From NCBI RefSeq assembly GCF_024519455.1, contig NZ_JALJRY010000003.1, positions 124,001 through 188,000 on the forward strand: a DNA stretch of 64,000 nt, read 5' to 3'. Position 1 is the stretch's first letter; the number at the start of each line of letters is the position of its first letter. Positions 25,290 through 34,116 of this stretch are shown piece by piece. The stretch is from Streptomyces sp. STR69. GTDB lineage: Bacteria > Actinomycetota > Actinomycetes > Streptomycetales > Streptomycetaceae. A model generated the notes under the pieces. That model was given only the letters and a program-made list of their open reading frames with translations. It searched no databases and was not told the origin of the DNA. The position numbers were made by a program, and so were the translations under genes.

Positions 25290-26641
25290 CCGCCACCGGT
25301 GTCGCCGAGCGGCTGACGGGTCTCGTCGGGGCGCTGCGCGCGCACGGTCTGCGGATTGGGACCGGCGAGACCGTCGACGCGGCGCTGGCGATGGAGGCAC
25401 TCGGGTTCACGGACCGGGAGTTGCTGCGCGAGGGGCTGGCCGCGACGCTGCTGCACGGGAACGCCCAACGCCCCGTGTTCGACCCGGTCTTCGACCTCTA
25501 CTTCCCGCGCGGCGTCGGAGCACCGCAGGGCGAGCCCACCGGCCGCGACGACCTCCGCGACCGGCTCGCGGCGGCGCTCACCGCCAACGACCGCGCTCTG
25601 ATGGGGCAGTTGGCGGCGGAGGCCGTCGACGGTTTCGGCGGCTACGGCAACTCCCCCGCGTCGGACGGCTGGTCCTCGCACCAGACCCTGGAGTGGCTGC
25701 GACCGCAGACGCTGCTGGCCCGGGTGCGGACGAGCATCCGGGCTCAGGGCGGGGACTCCGGATTCACCGACCGGCTGCTCGACGACGAGATCCGGCAGCG
25801 CATCGAGGGCTTCCGGCGGCAGGTCGCCGCGGAGGCGCGGCGCCGGGTCGCCGAGCGGCGCGGCCGGGACGAGATCGCCCGGCGGGCGGTGGCGCCGACG
25901 GCCGACCGCGTCGACTTCCTGTTCGCAGGCCGGACCCAACTGGCCGAACTGCGCAGGGCTGTTCAGCCGCTGGCCCGGAAGCTGGCCACCCGCCTCGCCG
26001 CCCGCAGGCGCCGAGCGTCCCGGGGCACGATCGATCTGCGTCGCACCCTGCGCGGATCACTGTCCACGGGCGGGGTGCCGATGCGGCCGGTGCTGCGCAG
26101 GCGCCGGCCGGTCCGGCCCGAACTGGTGCTGCTGTGCGATGTGTCGGGCTCGGTGTCGGGCTTCTCCGACTTCACGATGCTGCTGGTGCAGGCGCTGCAC
26201 GACCAGTTCAGCAAGGTCCGCGTCTTCGCCTTCGTCAACCGCCTCGACGAGGTGACCGGGCTGCTCGCGCACGGTACCGCCGACCCCGAGGGCCTGGGCG
26301 CCCGCATCCGCGCCGAGGCCACCCTCACCGGCTGGCACGGAAGCAGCGACTACGGCGTGGCCCTGGGCGAGTTCGCGGAGCGCTACGGCGACGCGGTCGG
26401 CCCGCGCACGACCGTGTTCGTCCTCGGCGACGCCCGTACCAACATGAGCGACCCGAATCTCCCGGCCGTCCGGCATATTGCCCAACGGGCCCGCCGTGTC
26501 TACTGGTTGAACCCCGAGCAGCGCTCCCAGTGGGGCACCGGCGACTCGGCCGCGCCCGGCTACGCGGACCTGGTCGAGATGCACGAGTGCCGGAACGCGA
26601 AGCAACTCAGCGCGCTGGTGGGCCGGTTGCTGCCGATCTGA
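25286..26641 (+). CDS. VWA domain protein (CoxE-like)
   Basis: A 451-residue protein with a helical N-terminal half and a C-terminal VWA domain. The metal-dependent adhesion site starts at DVSGSVSGF (about residue 286), with a downstream TDYGVALG-like segment (SSDYGVALG) and DARTNMSDP. Along with the overlapping MoxR gene it forms a MoxR-VWA module. The stop codon abuts the stop of the convergent SDR gene with no spacer. Confidence 0.87.
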   Translation: MTATGVAERLTGLVGALRAHGLRIGTGETVDAALAMEALGFTDRELLREGLAATLLHGNAQRPVFDPVFDLYFPRGVGAPQGEPTGRDDLRDRLAAALTANDRALMGQLAAEAVDGFGGYGNSPASDGWSSHQTLEWLRPQTLLARVRTSIRAQGGDSGFTDRLLDDEIRQRIEGFRRQVAAEARRRVAERRGRDEIARRAVAPTADRVDFLFAGRTQLAELRRAVQPLARKLATRLAARRRRASRGTIDLRRTLRGSLSTGGVPMRPVLRRRRPVRPELVLLCDVSGSVSGFSDFTMLLVQALHDQFSKVRVFAFVNRLDEVTGLLAHGTADPEGLGARIRAEATLTGWHGSSDYGVALGEFAERYGDAVGPRTTVFVLGDARTNMSDPNLPAVRHIAQRARRVYWLNPEQRSQWGTGDSAAPGYADLVEMHECRNAKQLSALVGRLLPI

Positions 26642-27346
26642 CTAGGCGGTCGCCAACTGCGGGTAGAGCGCGCCGCCTTCGGCGGACAGCCCTGCCTTGA
26701 CCTGGCGGGTCAGGTCGTCGGCCAGGACCTCGAAGGCGTCGGACTCGATGCCGTCGAGGGCCTGTGCCGCAACGCTCTCGGGACTGGACTTGGGCCCGTC
26801 GGCATGCGCGGCCATGTCGGTGTCGACGTAGCCGACGTGCAGTCCGGTGACCTCGATGCCGCGCGGCTTCAGGTCCAGGCGCAGGGAGTTGGTCTGCGAC
26901 CAGAAGGCGGCCTTGGACGCGCTGTAGGAGCCGGCGAGGCCGACCCAGGACAGCACCGAGTGGAAGTTGAGGATGTGGCCGCCGCCGTTGCGCTCGATGA
27001 TCGGCACGAAGGCGCGCGTGACGAGCAGCGGGCCGTAGAAGTTGGTCTCGAACTCGCGGCGGATGTCCTCGACGGGCGAGTCCAGGAAGTTCGCGTTCAC
27101 GGCCGCGCCCGCGTTGTTGATCAGGATCGTGACGTCCTGCGCCTGCTCGGCCGCCGCCGCGACGGAGGCGGGGTCACTGACCTCCAGTGCCAGCGGTACG
27201 GCGTCCGGGTGAGTGACGGTCTTCGGGTCGCGGGCCGTGGCGTACACCTTCTTGGCGCCGCGCTCGTACAGGGCCTCCACCAGCGCGCGGCCGATGCCGC
27301 GGCTGCCGCCGGTGACGAGGACGACGGAACCTTCGATGCTTGTCAT
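26642..27346 (-). CDS. Short-chain dehydrogenase/reductase
   Basis: A 234-residue classical SDR. TGGSRGIG (cofactor binding, about residues 12-19), NNAG (about 86-89), the catalytic Ser in NFHSVLSW and the YSASK pair are all present. The natural substrate is unknown. A GGAG lies 7 nt before ATG 27346. Two AAACCGATCGGTTT palindromes upstream suggest control by the TetR protein encoded at 23694, 2.4 kb away. Confidence 0.9.
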   Translation of the reverse strand: MTSIEGSVVLVTGGSRGIGRALVEALYERGAKKVYATARDPKTVTHPDAVPLALEVSDPASVAAAAEQAQDVTILINNAGAAVNANFLDSPVEDIRREFETNFYGPLLVTRAFVPIIERNGGGHILNFHSVLSWVGLAGSYSASKAAFWSQTNSLRLDLKPRGIEVTGLHVGYVDTDMAAHADGPKSSPESVAAQALDGIESDAFEVLADDLTRQVKAGLSAEGGALYPQLATA

Positions 27347-27399
27347 GGAAATCTCCGAGAGCTCGGGCAGCCGAGGCAGCCGCAGGGAACGCGGCTTGG

Positions 27400-27413
27400 A
27401 AACCGATCGGTTT
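27400..27413. promoter_or_regulatory. TetR operator candidate, SDR-proximal
   Basis: Perfect 14-bp palindrome AAACCGATCGGTTT, within a 20-bp unit (27396-27415) that recurs in inverted orientation at 27430-27449. Its centre is 32 bp from that of the second site. Confidence 0.75.
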
Positions 27414-27431
27414 ACCCACCTCGACCACAGT

Positions 27432-27445
27432 AAACCGATCGGTTT
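27432..27445. promoter_or_regulatory. TetR operator candidate, distal
   Basis: Second perfect AAACCGATCGGTTT, 57 bp upstream of the divergent desulfhydrase-like gene. A dimer-of-dimers bound here could control both directions. Confidence 0.75.
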
Positions 27446-27501
27446 CCAACGGCAAGCGGGCATGCGGAGGACGCGCGGCCGGCATGCCTCCGGAGCGCGC
27501 G

Positions 27502-28485
27502 ATGATGTACGCCATGAGCGACCCGCACAGCGACCCCCGCGTGGAACTGGCCACCTTCCCCACCCCCGTCGAACCGGCGCCCCGGCTGGCCACCGCGATC
27601 GGGCTCGGGCCGGACGACCTGTGGATCAAGCGCGACGATCTGACCGGCCTCGGAGGCGGCGGCAACAAGATCCGCAAGCTGGAGTGGACCGTGGGCGCGG
27701 CGCTGGCCGAGGGCGCGGACACCCTGGTCACCACGGGCGCCCCGCAGAGCAACCACGCCCGCCTGACGGCCGCCGCCGGAGCCCGGCTGGGCCTTGCCGT
27801 GGTGCTGGTGCTGCGCGGATCACCGGGTGTGTCCCGCTCCGGGAACCTCGCCCTGGACGGGCTGTTCGGCGCCCGGATCGCCTGGGCGGGCGAGGTGGAC
27901 CAGGCCGGACTGGACCGGGCGGCGGCCGAGGTGTGCGAAGAGCTGCGCGGGGGCGGCGCCAGGCCGGCGTTGATCCCGTTCGGCGGTTCCAGCGCGCTCG
28001 GCGCACGCGGCTACGCGCACTGCGGCGAGGAGTTGCGCCGGCAGCTCCCCGATCTCCGTACCGCCGTGGTCGCGCTCGGCTCGGGCGGCACGATGGCGGG
28101 GCTGGTGATCTCGCTCGGGGTGGAGGCGGTGCTCGGGGTCGACGTCGGCGCGCTCACCGAACCGGCCACCGCCGTAAGCGAGTTCGCGGGTCTGGCCACG
28201 CCGGAGGGACTCCGGGTCCGGCGGGACCAGGTCGGCGCCGGCTACGCCACGCTCACCGCGCCGACCGCCGAAGCGCTCACGCTGGCCGCCCGCACCGCCG
28301 GGCTCGTCCTCGACCCGACGTACACGGGACGGGCGATGGCCGGTCTGATCGCGGCCGTCCGGGACGGTGACATCAGGCCGGGCGAGCGGACCGTGTTCGT
28401 GCACACGGGCGGACTGCCCGGCCTGTTCGGACACGCGGAGGGCGTCGCGTACGCGGAGGGGCAGGTCGTCGAGTACCGGGCATGA
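27502..28485 (+). CDS. D-cysteine desulfhydrase / ACC deaminase-family PLP enzyme
   Basis: A 327-residue fold-type II PLP enzyme. The cofactor Lys is in GGGGNKIRKLEW (Lys56), followed by TTGAPQSNHARL and the phosphate-binding GSGGTMAGL, as in D-cysteine desulfhydrase (DcyD) and ACC deaminase. It would release pyruvate, ammonia and sulfide from D-cysteine, or act on a related amino acid. ATG 27502 has CGGAG 6 nt upstream; ATG 27514 is a possible alternative. It diverges from the SDR gene across the TetR-type operators. Confidence 0.85.
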   Translation: MMYAMSDPHSDPRVELATFPTPVEPAPRLATAIGLGPDDLWIKRDDLTGLGGGGNKIRKLEWTVGAALAEGADTLVTTGAPQSNHARLTAAAGARLGLAVVLVLRGSPGVSRSGNLALDGLFGARIAWAGEVDQAGLDRAAAEVCEELRGGGARPALIPFGGSSALGARGYAHCGEELRRQLPDLRTAVVALGSGGTMAGLVISLGVEAVLGVDVGALTEPATAVSEFAGLATPEGLRVRRDQVGAGYATLTAPTAEALTLAARTAGLVLDPTYTGRAMAGLIAAVRDGDIRPGERTVFVHTGGLPGLFGHAEGVAYAEGQVVEYRA

Positions 28486-28535
28486 CATACGCGCCCGACG
28501 GGTGCGGTGCCGTGGGGCGCGTACGTCCGAAGGGG

Positions 28536-28895
28536 CTACGGAGCCTTCGCGTAGTCCGTGGCCATGGCGCCGGCGAAGTCGTACACGATCACCTGCTCGT
28601 CGCCGACGACCCACGCGTCATGCCCCGGCGGGCACACGAAGACGTCACCGGGGCCCACTTCGCGCTCGCCGCCGTCGTCCATGAGGAGATGCAACCGCCC
28701 CTGGACGACATAACCGTTGTGATGGATCTCGCAGCTCTTGGTGCCCGCGATCGGGGCCACGGACTCGGACCAGCGCCAGCCCGGCTCGAACGTGCCCACC
28801 GCGAAGTCGAGTCCGGTGAGGTGGACAGCTTCGAGGTGGCCGCGAGGGAAGTCACGCCGCTCGTCCGGCTTGTCGACCGTCTTCACTTCCAGCAT
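28536..28895 (-). CDS. Cupin-domain protein
   Basis: A 119-residue single-domain cupin. The first motif is degenerate (IHHNGYVVQGRLHLLMDDG) and the second is PGDVFVCPPGHDAWVVGDE, giving a likely metal site from His residues. GGAGG lies 8 nt before ATG 28895. A signalling or small-molecule-binding role is typical; the ligand is unknown. Confidence 0.8.
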   Translation of the reverse strand: MLEVKTVDKPDERRDFPRGHLEAVHLTGLDFAVGTFEPGWRWSESVAPIAGTKSCEIHHNGYVVQGRLHLLMDDGGEREVGPGDVFVCPPGHDAWVVGDEQVIVYDFAGAMATDYAKAP

Positions 28896-29060
28896 GACGG
28901 CTGCCTCCATTCCGGCCGTGCGCAGCACGGCCGGGGCCGGTCTCCGTCTCCCGGCTGCCACGGACGGCACCGGCGCTCCGGCGGGGGCCGCGCCCCACCA
29001 CTCCATCGTCTTCCTGTCCACCCGGGAGCGCCATTCGGGGGAACGCCGGCGCGGACCGGC

Positions 29061-30041
29061 TCAGGCCGAACCGTTCGCGCACAACCGCGCGAACCGTTCA
29101 CTGTCGATGTTGCCGCCGGAGACGATCATCCCGACCCGGCCCGTGAGCCGGCCCGCGCGCCCGGCGAGGAGCGCGGCCAGCGGGGTGGCGCCGCTCGGTT
29201 CGACGACGATCTTCAGCCGCTCGAAGGCGAACCGCATGGCGTCCTTGATCTCCTCGTCACTCACCAACGCGATCTCGTCGACGAGCCGCTGGTTCACGGA
29301 GAAGGTCAGTTCGCCGGGCATCTCGGCCGCCTGTCCGTCCGCGATGGTGCGCGGCACCGGGATGGACACGCGCCGACCCGCCTCCAGGGACCGCTTGGTG
29401 TCGTCCCCGGCCTCCGGTTCGACACCGGTCACCCGGGTGCGCGGGTGCAGCCCCTTGACGGCGGTGGCCGTCCCGGCGATCAGCCCGCCGCCGCCCACGG
29501 GCACCAGCACGGCGTCCAACTCCCCTACCTCCTCGGCGAGTTCGAGTGCGGCCGTGCCCTGTCCCGCCATGACGTGCGGATGCTCGTAGGGCGGGATGAG
29601 GGAGAGTCCGCGCTCGGCGGCCAGGGCCTCCCCGATGGCCACCCGGTCGCCGGTGTAGCGGTCGTACGTGACGACCTCGGCGCCGTACCCCGCGGTGGCG
29701 GCCAGCTTCGAGGCCGGGGTGTCCTCGGGCATGACGATCACCGCGGTGGTGCCGAGTTCGCGGGCGGCGAGGGCGACGGCCTGGGCGTGGTTGCCGGACG
29801 AGTAGGCGGCGATGCCCCGGGCCAGTTGCTCCGGGGTCAGCCGGGAGGCCGCGTTGTAGGCGCCGCGGAACTTGAAGGCGCCGATCCGCTGGAAGTTCTC
29901 GCACTTCAGGAACACCTCGGCGCCGACGAGTTCGTCCAGGGTGCGCGAGCGCAGCACCGGTGTGCGGTGGGCGACACCCTTGAGCTGCGCGGCGGCGTCA
30001 CGGATGTCGTCGAGGGTGATGGGCGGGGTGGTGGTCGTCAC
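29061..30041 (-). CDS. Threonine/serine dehydratase
   Basis: A 326-residue fold-type II PLP enzyme, catabolic type without an ACT domain. The cofactor Lys is in GAFKFRGAYN (Lys57), SSGNHAQA binds the substrate carboxylate, and VGGGGLIAG binds the PLP phosphate. It deaminates L-threonine to 2-oxobutyrate or serine to pyruvate. GTG 30041 has GGAGGA upstream and overlaps the stop of the YheO-type regulator gene, so the two form an operon. Confidence 0.9.
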   Translation of the reverse strand: MTTTTPPITLDDIRDAAAQLKGVAHRTPVLRSRTLDELVGAEVFLKCENFQRIGAFKFRGAYNAASRLTPEQLARGIAAYSSGNHAQAVALAARELGTTAVIVMPEDTPASKLAATAGYGAEVVTYDRYTGDRVAIGEALAAERGLSLIPPYEHPHVMAGQGTAALELAEEVGELDAVLVPVGGGGLIAGTATAVKGLHPRTRVTGVEPEAGDDTKRSLEAGRRVSIPVPRTIADGQAAEMPGELTFSVNQRLVDEIALVSDEEIKDAMRFAFERLKIVVEPSGATPLAALLAGRAGRLTGRVGMIVSGGNIDSERFARLCANGSA

Positions 30042-30781
30042 GCGGGTCCTCCATCGGAAGCGGCGTCGGTGGGTGGGGTGGAATCTGCGGCAGCGGCGGG
30101 GGCACCCGTCCCGGAACGGGCCTGGGAGAGGTAGTTGTAGGCGGAGGCGCGGGAGATGCCCAGCCGGGCGGCGACCTGCTCGACGGCCCGGCGCACGGCG
30201 AACACCCCGTGCTCGTCGAGGCTGCGGAACAGCTCCAGCCGCTCGGCGCGGCCGAGTTGGACCCACGTCCTGCTCTGTCGGCGCAGCTGATGGTCGTCGA
30301 CGATGGCCTCCACCACGGAGTCGATGTCGTTGCCGAAGGTGGTCGTACCCGGCGCCTCGACCGCCCCGGTCCCGGCTCCCCCGCCGATCCCGGTGAGTAC
30401 GGCCTGCGCCTGCTGTACGGCGGTGACGTCGATGTTGACGCACAGCGCGCCGAACACCGCGCCCGTCGAGTCCCGCAGCACCATCGTGGACGACTTGAGC
30501 AGCCGGCCGCCCTTGGTCCGGGTGAGGTAGTTCAACTCGTCGTCGGCCTCGTCCCCGCGCGCCAGCACCCGCAGCCCGATCTCACTCATCGCACCACCCA
30601 CCGAGCGCCCGGTGACCGCGCCTGCGACGGCGACCACCGACTTCTCCGGGTGCCGGTAGTCGTGCAACACGACCTCGCAGACCGGCCCGAAGGTCGCCGC
30701 GATCCCCTCGACGACAGGCCCCAACGCACCGACGATCGCGTCCCGTTCGGCGTCCAGGGCAGGGTTGCCGTCCACCTTCAC
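30038..30781 (-). CDS. YheO-type PAS/HTH transcriptional regulator
   Basis: About 247 residues from GTG 30781; GTG 30775 is better spaced from AGAGG. The N-terminal half is a YheO-like PAS domain (VCEVVLHDYRHPEKSVVAVA, with GGAMSEIG and KGGRLLKSSTM). The C-terminal end is a helix-turn-helix of the HTH_22 class (AVEQVAARLGISRASAYNYL). It probably regulates the coupled threonine dehydratase gene. A -10-like TATAGT is at 30817-30812 on this strand. Confidence 0.85.
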   Translation of the reverse strand: MKVDGNPALDAERDAIVGALGPVVEGIAATFGPVCEVVLHDYRHPEKSVVAVAGAVTGRSVGGAMSEIGLRVLARGDEADDELNYLTRTKGGRLLKSSTMVLRDSTGAVFGALCVNIDVTAVQQAQAVLTGIGGGAGTGAVEAPGTTTFGNDIDSVVEAIVDDHQLRRQSRTWVQLGRAERLELFRSLDEHGVFAVRRAVEQVAARLGISRASAYNYLSQARSGTGAPAAAADSTPPTDAASDGGPA

Positions 30782-30859
30782 CCCTCTCACGCCTAGACAA
30801 TCAGTCCAATCACTATACTCAGAATCCACCCACTCGGTCCCGACGGCCGCCGGTCCCCC

Positions 30860-30890
30860 TTGACTCTCAAGTCGCTTGAGATCCCATAGT
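30860..30890 (+). promoter_or_regulatory. MerR-type promoter with 19-bp spacer
   Basis: -35 TTGACT (30860-30865) and -10 CATAGT (30885-30890) are separated by 19 bp. The spacer contains CTCAA-GTCGC-TTGAG, the inverted repeat expected for MerR-family binding. Initiation would fall at about 30897-30898, so the mRNA would begin at or next to the merR ATG. Confidence 0.75.
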
Positions 30891-30897
30891 GATCGGC

Positions 30898-31899
30898 ATG
30901 AACGAGCTCTACTCCATCGGAGACGTCGCCCGCCGCACCGGCCTGAGCGTGAGCGCGATCCGGTTCTACGCCGACGAGGGCGTCGTCACGCCCACCGGCC
31001 TCACCGGGGGCGGCTTCCGGCAGTACGACGTGCACGCCGTCGCCCGGCTCGAACTCGTGCGGACCCTGCGCGACTTGGGTGCCGGCCTGGACGACATCCG
31101 CCGGGTGCTGGGCGCGGAGACCTCGCTGCACGACCTGGCGGTCACTCATCTGCGCCTGGTCGAGGACCGGTTACGGCAGTTCCGGGCGCGCTCCGCCGTG
31201 CTGCGGACCATCGTGCGGCAGCACACCACAACGGAACAGGTGAGCCTCATGCACAAGCTCGTGTCGATGTCCGACGACGAACGCGACCGGCTCATCAGCG
31301 AGTTCTGGGACTTCGTGACCGACGGCCTGGACGTCCATCCCGGCTATGTCGACCAACTGCACAGCAAACGGCCCCATTTGCCCGAGGCCCCGTCCACCGA
31401 GCAGCTTGAGGCCTGGATCGAACTCGCCGAGATCGTGCGGGACTTGGAGTTCCGCACGGCGCTCCGGGACTTCCTCCACCGCACCTTCGGCACCGAGCAG
31501 GGCAGGCTGATGGCCTCGCCGGAGATGATGGCCCGCACAGAGAGGCATCGGAAGCTTCTCCTGGAGGCGCAGGCTTCCCAGCAGGCGGGCGTGCCCGCGG
31601 ACTCGCCGCAGGCCCGGGACATCGCCGAGCGCGTGGCCGCCGACTCGGCGAGGCTGGTCACCGCGATGACCGGGGACCACGGACATGACATCGAGAAGGC
31701 CCGGCGCGGCATCGTCGACTTCGACCGGAACGGCAGAGGCGCGCAGACACTGGCCAAGGCGACCGGCCTGCAGTTGCTGACCAAGTACCACTCCCTGGTG
31801 GCGGCAATCAACGGCACCCCCAAGCCGGACCCGGAGCGGGCGGCGGCAGTCCGCGAGTGGATGGCCACCGCGCTCCGTCAGGGGCCGTCCGGCGGGTGA
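30898..31899 (+). CDS. MerR-family regulator with long C-terminal domain
   Basis: A 333-residue regulator. Residues 1-75 are the MerR winged helix (YSIGDVARRTGLSVSAIRFYADEG, cited by its core SIGDVARRTGLS). The long, mostly helical C-terminus is unusual for simple metal sensors and suggests a ligand-binding domain; no Cys metal motif is seen. There is no Shine-Dalgarno before ATG 30898, which fits leaderless translation. It is expected to autoregulate through the adjacent 19-bp-spacer promoter. Confidence 0.87.
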   Translation: MNELYSIGDVARRTGLSVSAIRFYADEGVVTPTGLTGGGFRQYDVHAVARLELVRTLRDLGAGLDDIRRVLGAETSLHDLAVTHLRLVEDRLRQFRARSAVLRTIVRQHTTTEQVSLMHKLVSMSDDERDRLISEFWDFVTDGLDVHPGYVDQLHSKRPHLPEAPSTEQLEAWIELAEIVRDLEFRTALRDFLHRTFGTEQGRLMASPEMMARTERHRKLLLEAQASQQAGVPADSPQARDIAERVAADSARLVTAMTGDHGHDIEKARRGIVDFDRNGRGAQTLAKATGLQLLTKYHSLVAAINGTPKPDPERAAAVREWMATALRQGPSGG

Positions 31900-31908
31900 C
31901 GCGGCCGG

Positions 31909-32552
31909 TCAGGACATGCCGAACATCAGCCACGCCTGCTTGGCGGCGAAGTCGGGGTAGAGCGTGTGCATGGCGTCGAACAACTCGCGGTCGGTGGACG
32001 CCTTCTCCTGGAGGCGCCCGAAGTCGGTGAGGTAGCGCTTCGTCGTCTCGATGCATTCGGCGGTGTCCGGGGCGCCGGGCTTCTTGTGGCCTGCCACGGC
32101 CGTCCTCGGGTTCAGGGCCGCCAGCCGGTCCAGCGCGGCGATCCAGTTCTCGCGGATCTTGGGAGTGGTGTCGGCGACGTACGCGTGGCACTGGTTGTAC
32201 AGGACGTCACCAGCGACGACGAGGTCGATCGACGGGACGTACAGGGAGGTGCTGTTCTTGCCGTCGGTGTGGCCCTGCTCGATGATCCGCAGCTCGTGGC
32301 CCTCCAGGGTGAAGGTCTCGTCCTCGTAGGGCTCCGGCAGCGTGAGCGTGTTCGGCATCTGCCCCGGGAACCACTTGCGGAAGACCGGCAGCGCCTTCCC
32401 GTGCTCCTGTGCCAGTTCGACCGAGCCCGGTGTCGCGATGGCGCGGGCCTCGGGGTAGCGCCGGAGCAGCACGCCGAGACCGCCGAAGTGGTCGAGGTGG
32501 CCATGGGTGACGTAGATCGTGGGCAGGTTGCGGTGGTGCAGGGCGACCCCGC
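31909..32552 (-). pseudogene. 5'-truncated metallo-beta-lactamase-fold hydrolase
   Basis: The frame retains the zinc motif THGHLDHFGG, GHTDGKNSTSLY, the DVLYNQCHAYV region and GHKKPG, so the catalytic core is conserved. However, the usual 50-70 N-terminal residues before HxHxDH are missing. The first in-frame start codon (GTG 32472) falls after the zinc motif. The readable similarity begins directly after the stop of the DUF1330 gene. A deletion that fused the two genes is the simplest explanation; initiation at a CTG near 32554 cannot be excluded. Confidence 0.7.
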
Positions 32553-32555
32553 CGG

Positions 32556-32849
32556 TCAGTCGATGCCTTCGATGATGCGGAAGTCGCGCTCGACGCCGTC
32601 GGGGAGGGCCACCAGCGCCTTCTGGTATGCCTCGCTCTCGTATGCCGCGACGGCCTGTTCAAAGCTGTCGAACTCGATCAGAACGGCGCGTTGCGTGATT
32701 CCGGCCTCGCGGGCGACGACCCGACCGCCACGGGACAGGAGGCGCCCGCCCCCGGCCTGGACAGCCGGACGGGCCAGCTTGTCGTAGGCAGTCAGCCCCT
32801 CAGGGTCGGAAATGGGGGGATAGACACTGACCCAGTAGCCCTTGGCCAT
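32556..32849 (-). CDS. DUF1330 family protein
   Basis: A 97-residue ferredoxin-like-fold protein with YWVSVYPPISDPEG at the start, GGRLLSRGG in the middle and VLIEFDSFEQAVAAYES near the end. AGGAGG lies 5 nt before ATG 32849. The gene ends in the region where the truncated hydrolase frame begins. Function is unknown. Confidence 0.85.
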   Translation of the reverse strand: MAKGYWVSVYPPISDPEGLTAYDKLARPAVQAGGGRLLSRGGRVVAREAGITQRAVLIEFDSFEQAVAAYESEAYQKALVALPDGVERDFRIIEGID

Positions 32850-32899
32850 GGAAACCTCCTGTTGTTCGGCCGGACACGTCCGACTTCGAGTTGACACTC

Positions 32900-32913
32900 G
32901 GATCGATCGATCC
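32900..32913. promoter_or_regulatory. 14-bp palindrome in the LysR/DUF1330 divergent region
   Basis: GGATCGATCGATCC is perfectly palindromic and starts 4 bp after a TTGACA (32891-32896). It could be an operator for the LysR regulator or another protein. Confidence 0.35.
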
Positions 32914-33038
32914 AGGCGACGGGTACTGCGGTCAGTGGAATCGCCGTATGCGCAGGCTAGGGCTTGATGTGCGGTCGAGGGAAAGACCGGTACGGAATAG
33001 ACTCAGAACGGATCGTTATCAATCGGCAGGGAGGGCAC

Positions 33039-33941
33039 GTGGCGCCGGATACGGTGAGCCTGCGGTACTTCCTGGTGCTGGCGCAGGAGTTGAACTTCAC
33101 CCGCGCAGCCGCACGGATCGGTATCGCACAGCCCGCACTCAGCGCCCGGATGCGCCGGTTGGAGGCGGAACTCGGTACGGCCCTGCTGGTCCGCAACACC
33201 CGTAGCGTCGTATTGACCACGGCCGGTGCGGCTTTGGCGGAGTCCGCGCCACCCGCGCTTGCGGCGCTGGACCGGGCATGGGACACCGCCCGGAGCGCGG
33301 CGGCCGGTGAACTGGGCACGCTGCGCATCGGATACAGCCTCAGCGCCGGGGCCGAGACGGCACCGGCCCTGGTGGACAGGCTGATTCGCGGCAACAGCGG
33401 ACTCGAGGTCGGCGCGGTCCCGATGGCGACACCGGAGATCTCCCCCGCGGTCGCCGACGGCCGCATCGATGCCGGGATCACCCGCGGTGAACAGCCGGGC
33501 CGTGGCGTGCGCCGGTCCCTGCTGCGGCGTCAGCGCGTCGGGGTCCAGCTGGCGCAGCACCATCCGCTGGCCGAACACCCGGAGATCGAGATCGCCGACG
33601 CGGCCGCGTATCCGCTGCGACTCCCGGACCGTGCGGCCAACCCCGTGATCCACGATCAGCTGCGCGCACTGTTCCGAGACACCCGACCACACCCCCGATT
33701 CCACACGCCCGCAGTCTCTTTCGACATGTCTCAACGCGACCTGCGCGACGGGGTCACCCTCGCCCCGGCCGGAGAAGCCGCGGTCACGGCACAACCGGCC
33801 GGTCTCACCTGGCGACCACTGCGAGGCGCGCCCAGCCTGACGATCCACCTGGTCCTCCCACGCGAGCAGTCGGCCCTGCACCGCCGCATCCGTGCCGTCG
33901 CCAGAACCCTGGCGCACGAGCTGCACTGGCTGCCGGACTGA
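33039..33941 (+). CDS. LysR-family regulator
   Basis: A 300-residue LTTR. The N-terminal wHTH contains ELNFTRAAARIGIAQPALS (about residues 17-35). The C-terminal part is a substrate-binding effector domain (LGTLRIGYSLSAGAETAP onward). GTG 33039 is preceded by GGGAGGG. It is divergent from DUF1330 and the hydrolase remnant, the usual arrangement for a LysR target. Confidence 0.88.
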   Translation: MAPDTVSLRYFLVLAQELNFTRAAARIGIAQPALSARMRRLEAELGTALLVRNTRSVVLTTAGAALAESAPPALAALDRAWDTARSAAAGELGTLRIGYSLSAGAETAPALVDRLIRGNSGLEVGAVPMATPEISPAVADGRIDAGITRGEQPGRGVRRSLLRRQRVGVQLAQHHPLAEHPEIEIADAAAYPLRLPDRAANPVIHDQLRALFRDTRPHPRFHTPAVSFDMSQRDLRDGVTLAPAGEAAVTAQPAGLTWRPLRGAPSLTIHLVLPREQSALHRRIRAVARTLAHELHWLPD

Positions 33942-34116
33942 CGCGCAAGAGGTCAAGCGAGACGAACGCCTTCGGTGGCGGGGCCGAAGACCCTGCGCCC
34001 GGCGGCACTTCGAAGCGGACCGTCTTCCCTCGTCGCCCACCGCGACCCCCTTCACACGGACACCGTGGGTGCCACGAGCGCACTCATACGTCAACTGCGG
34101 TGAAACAGGCGGCTGT

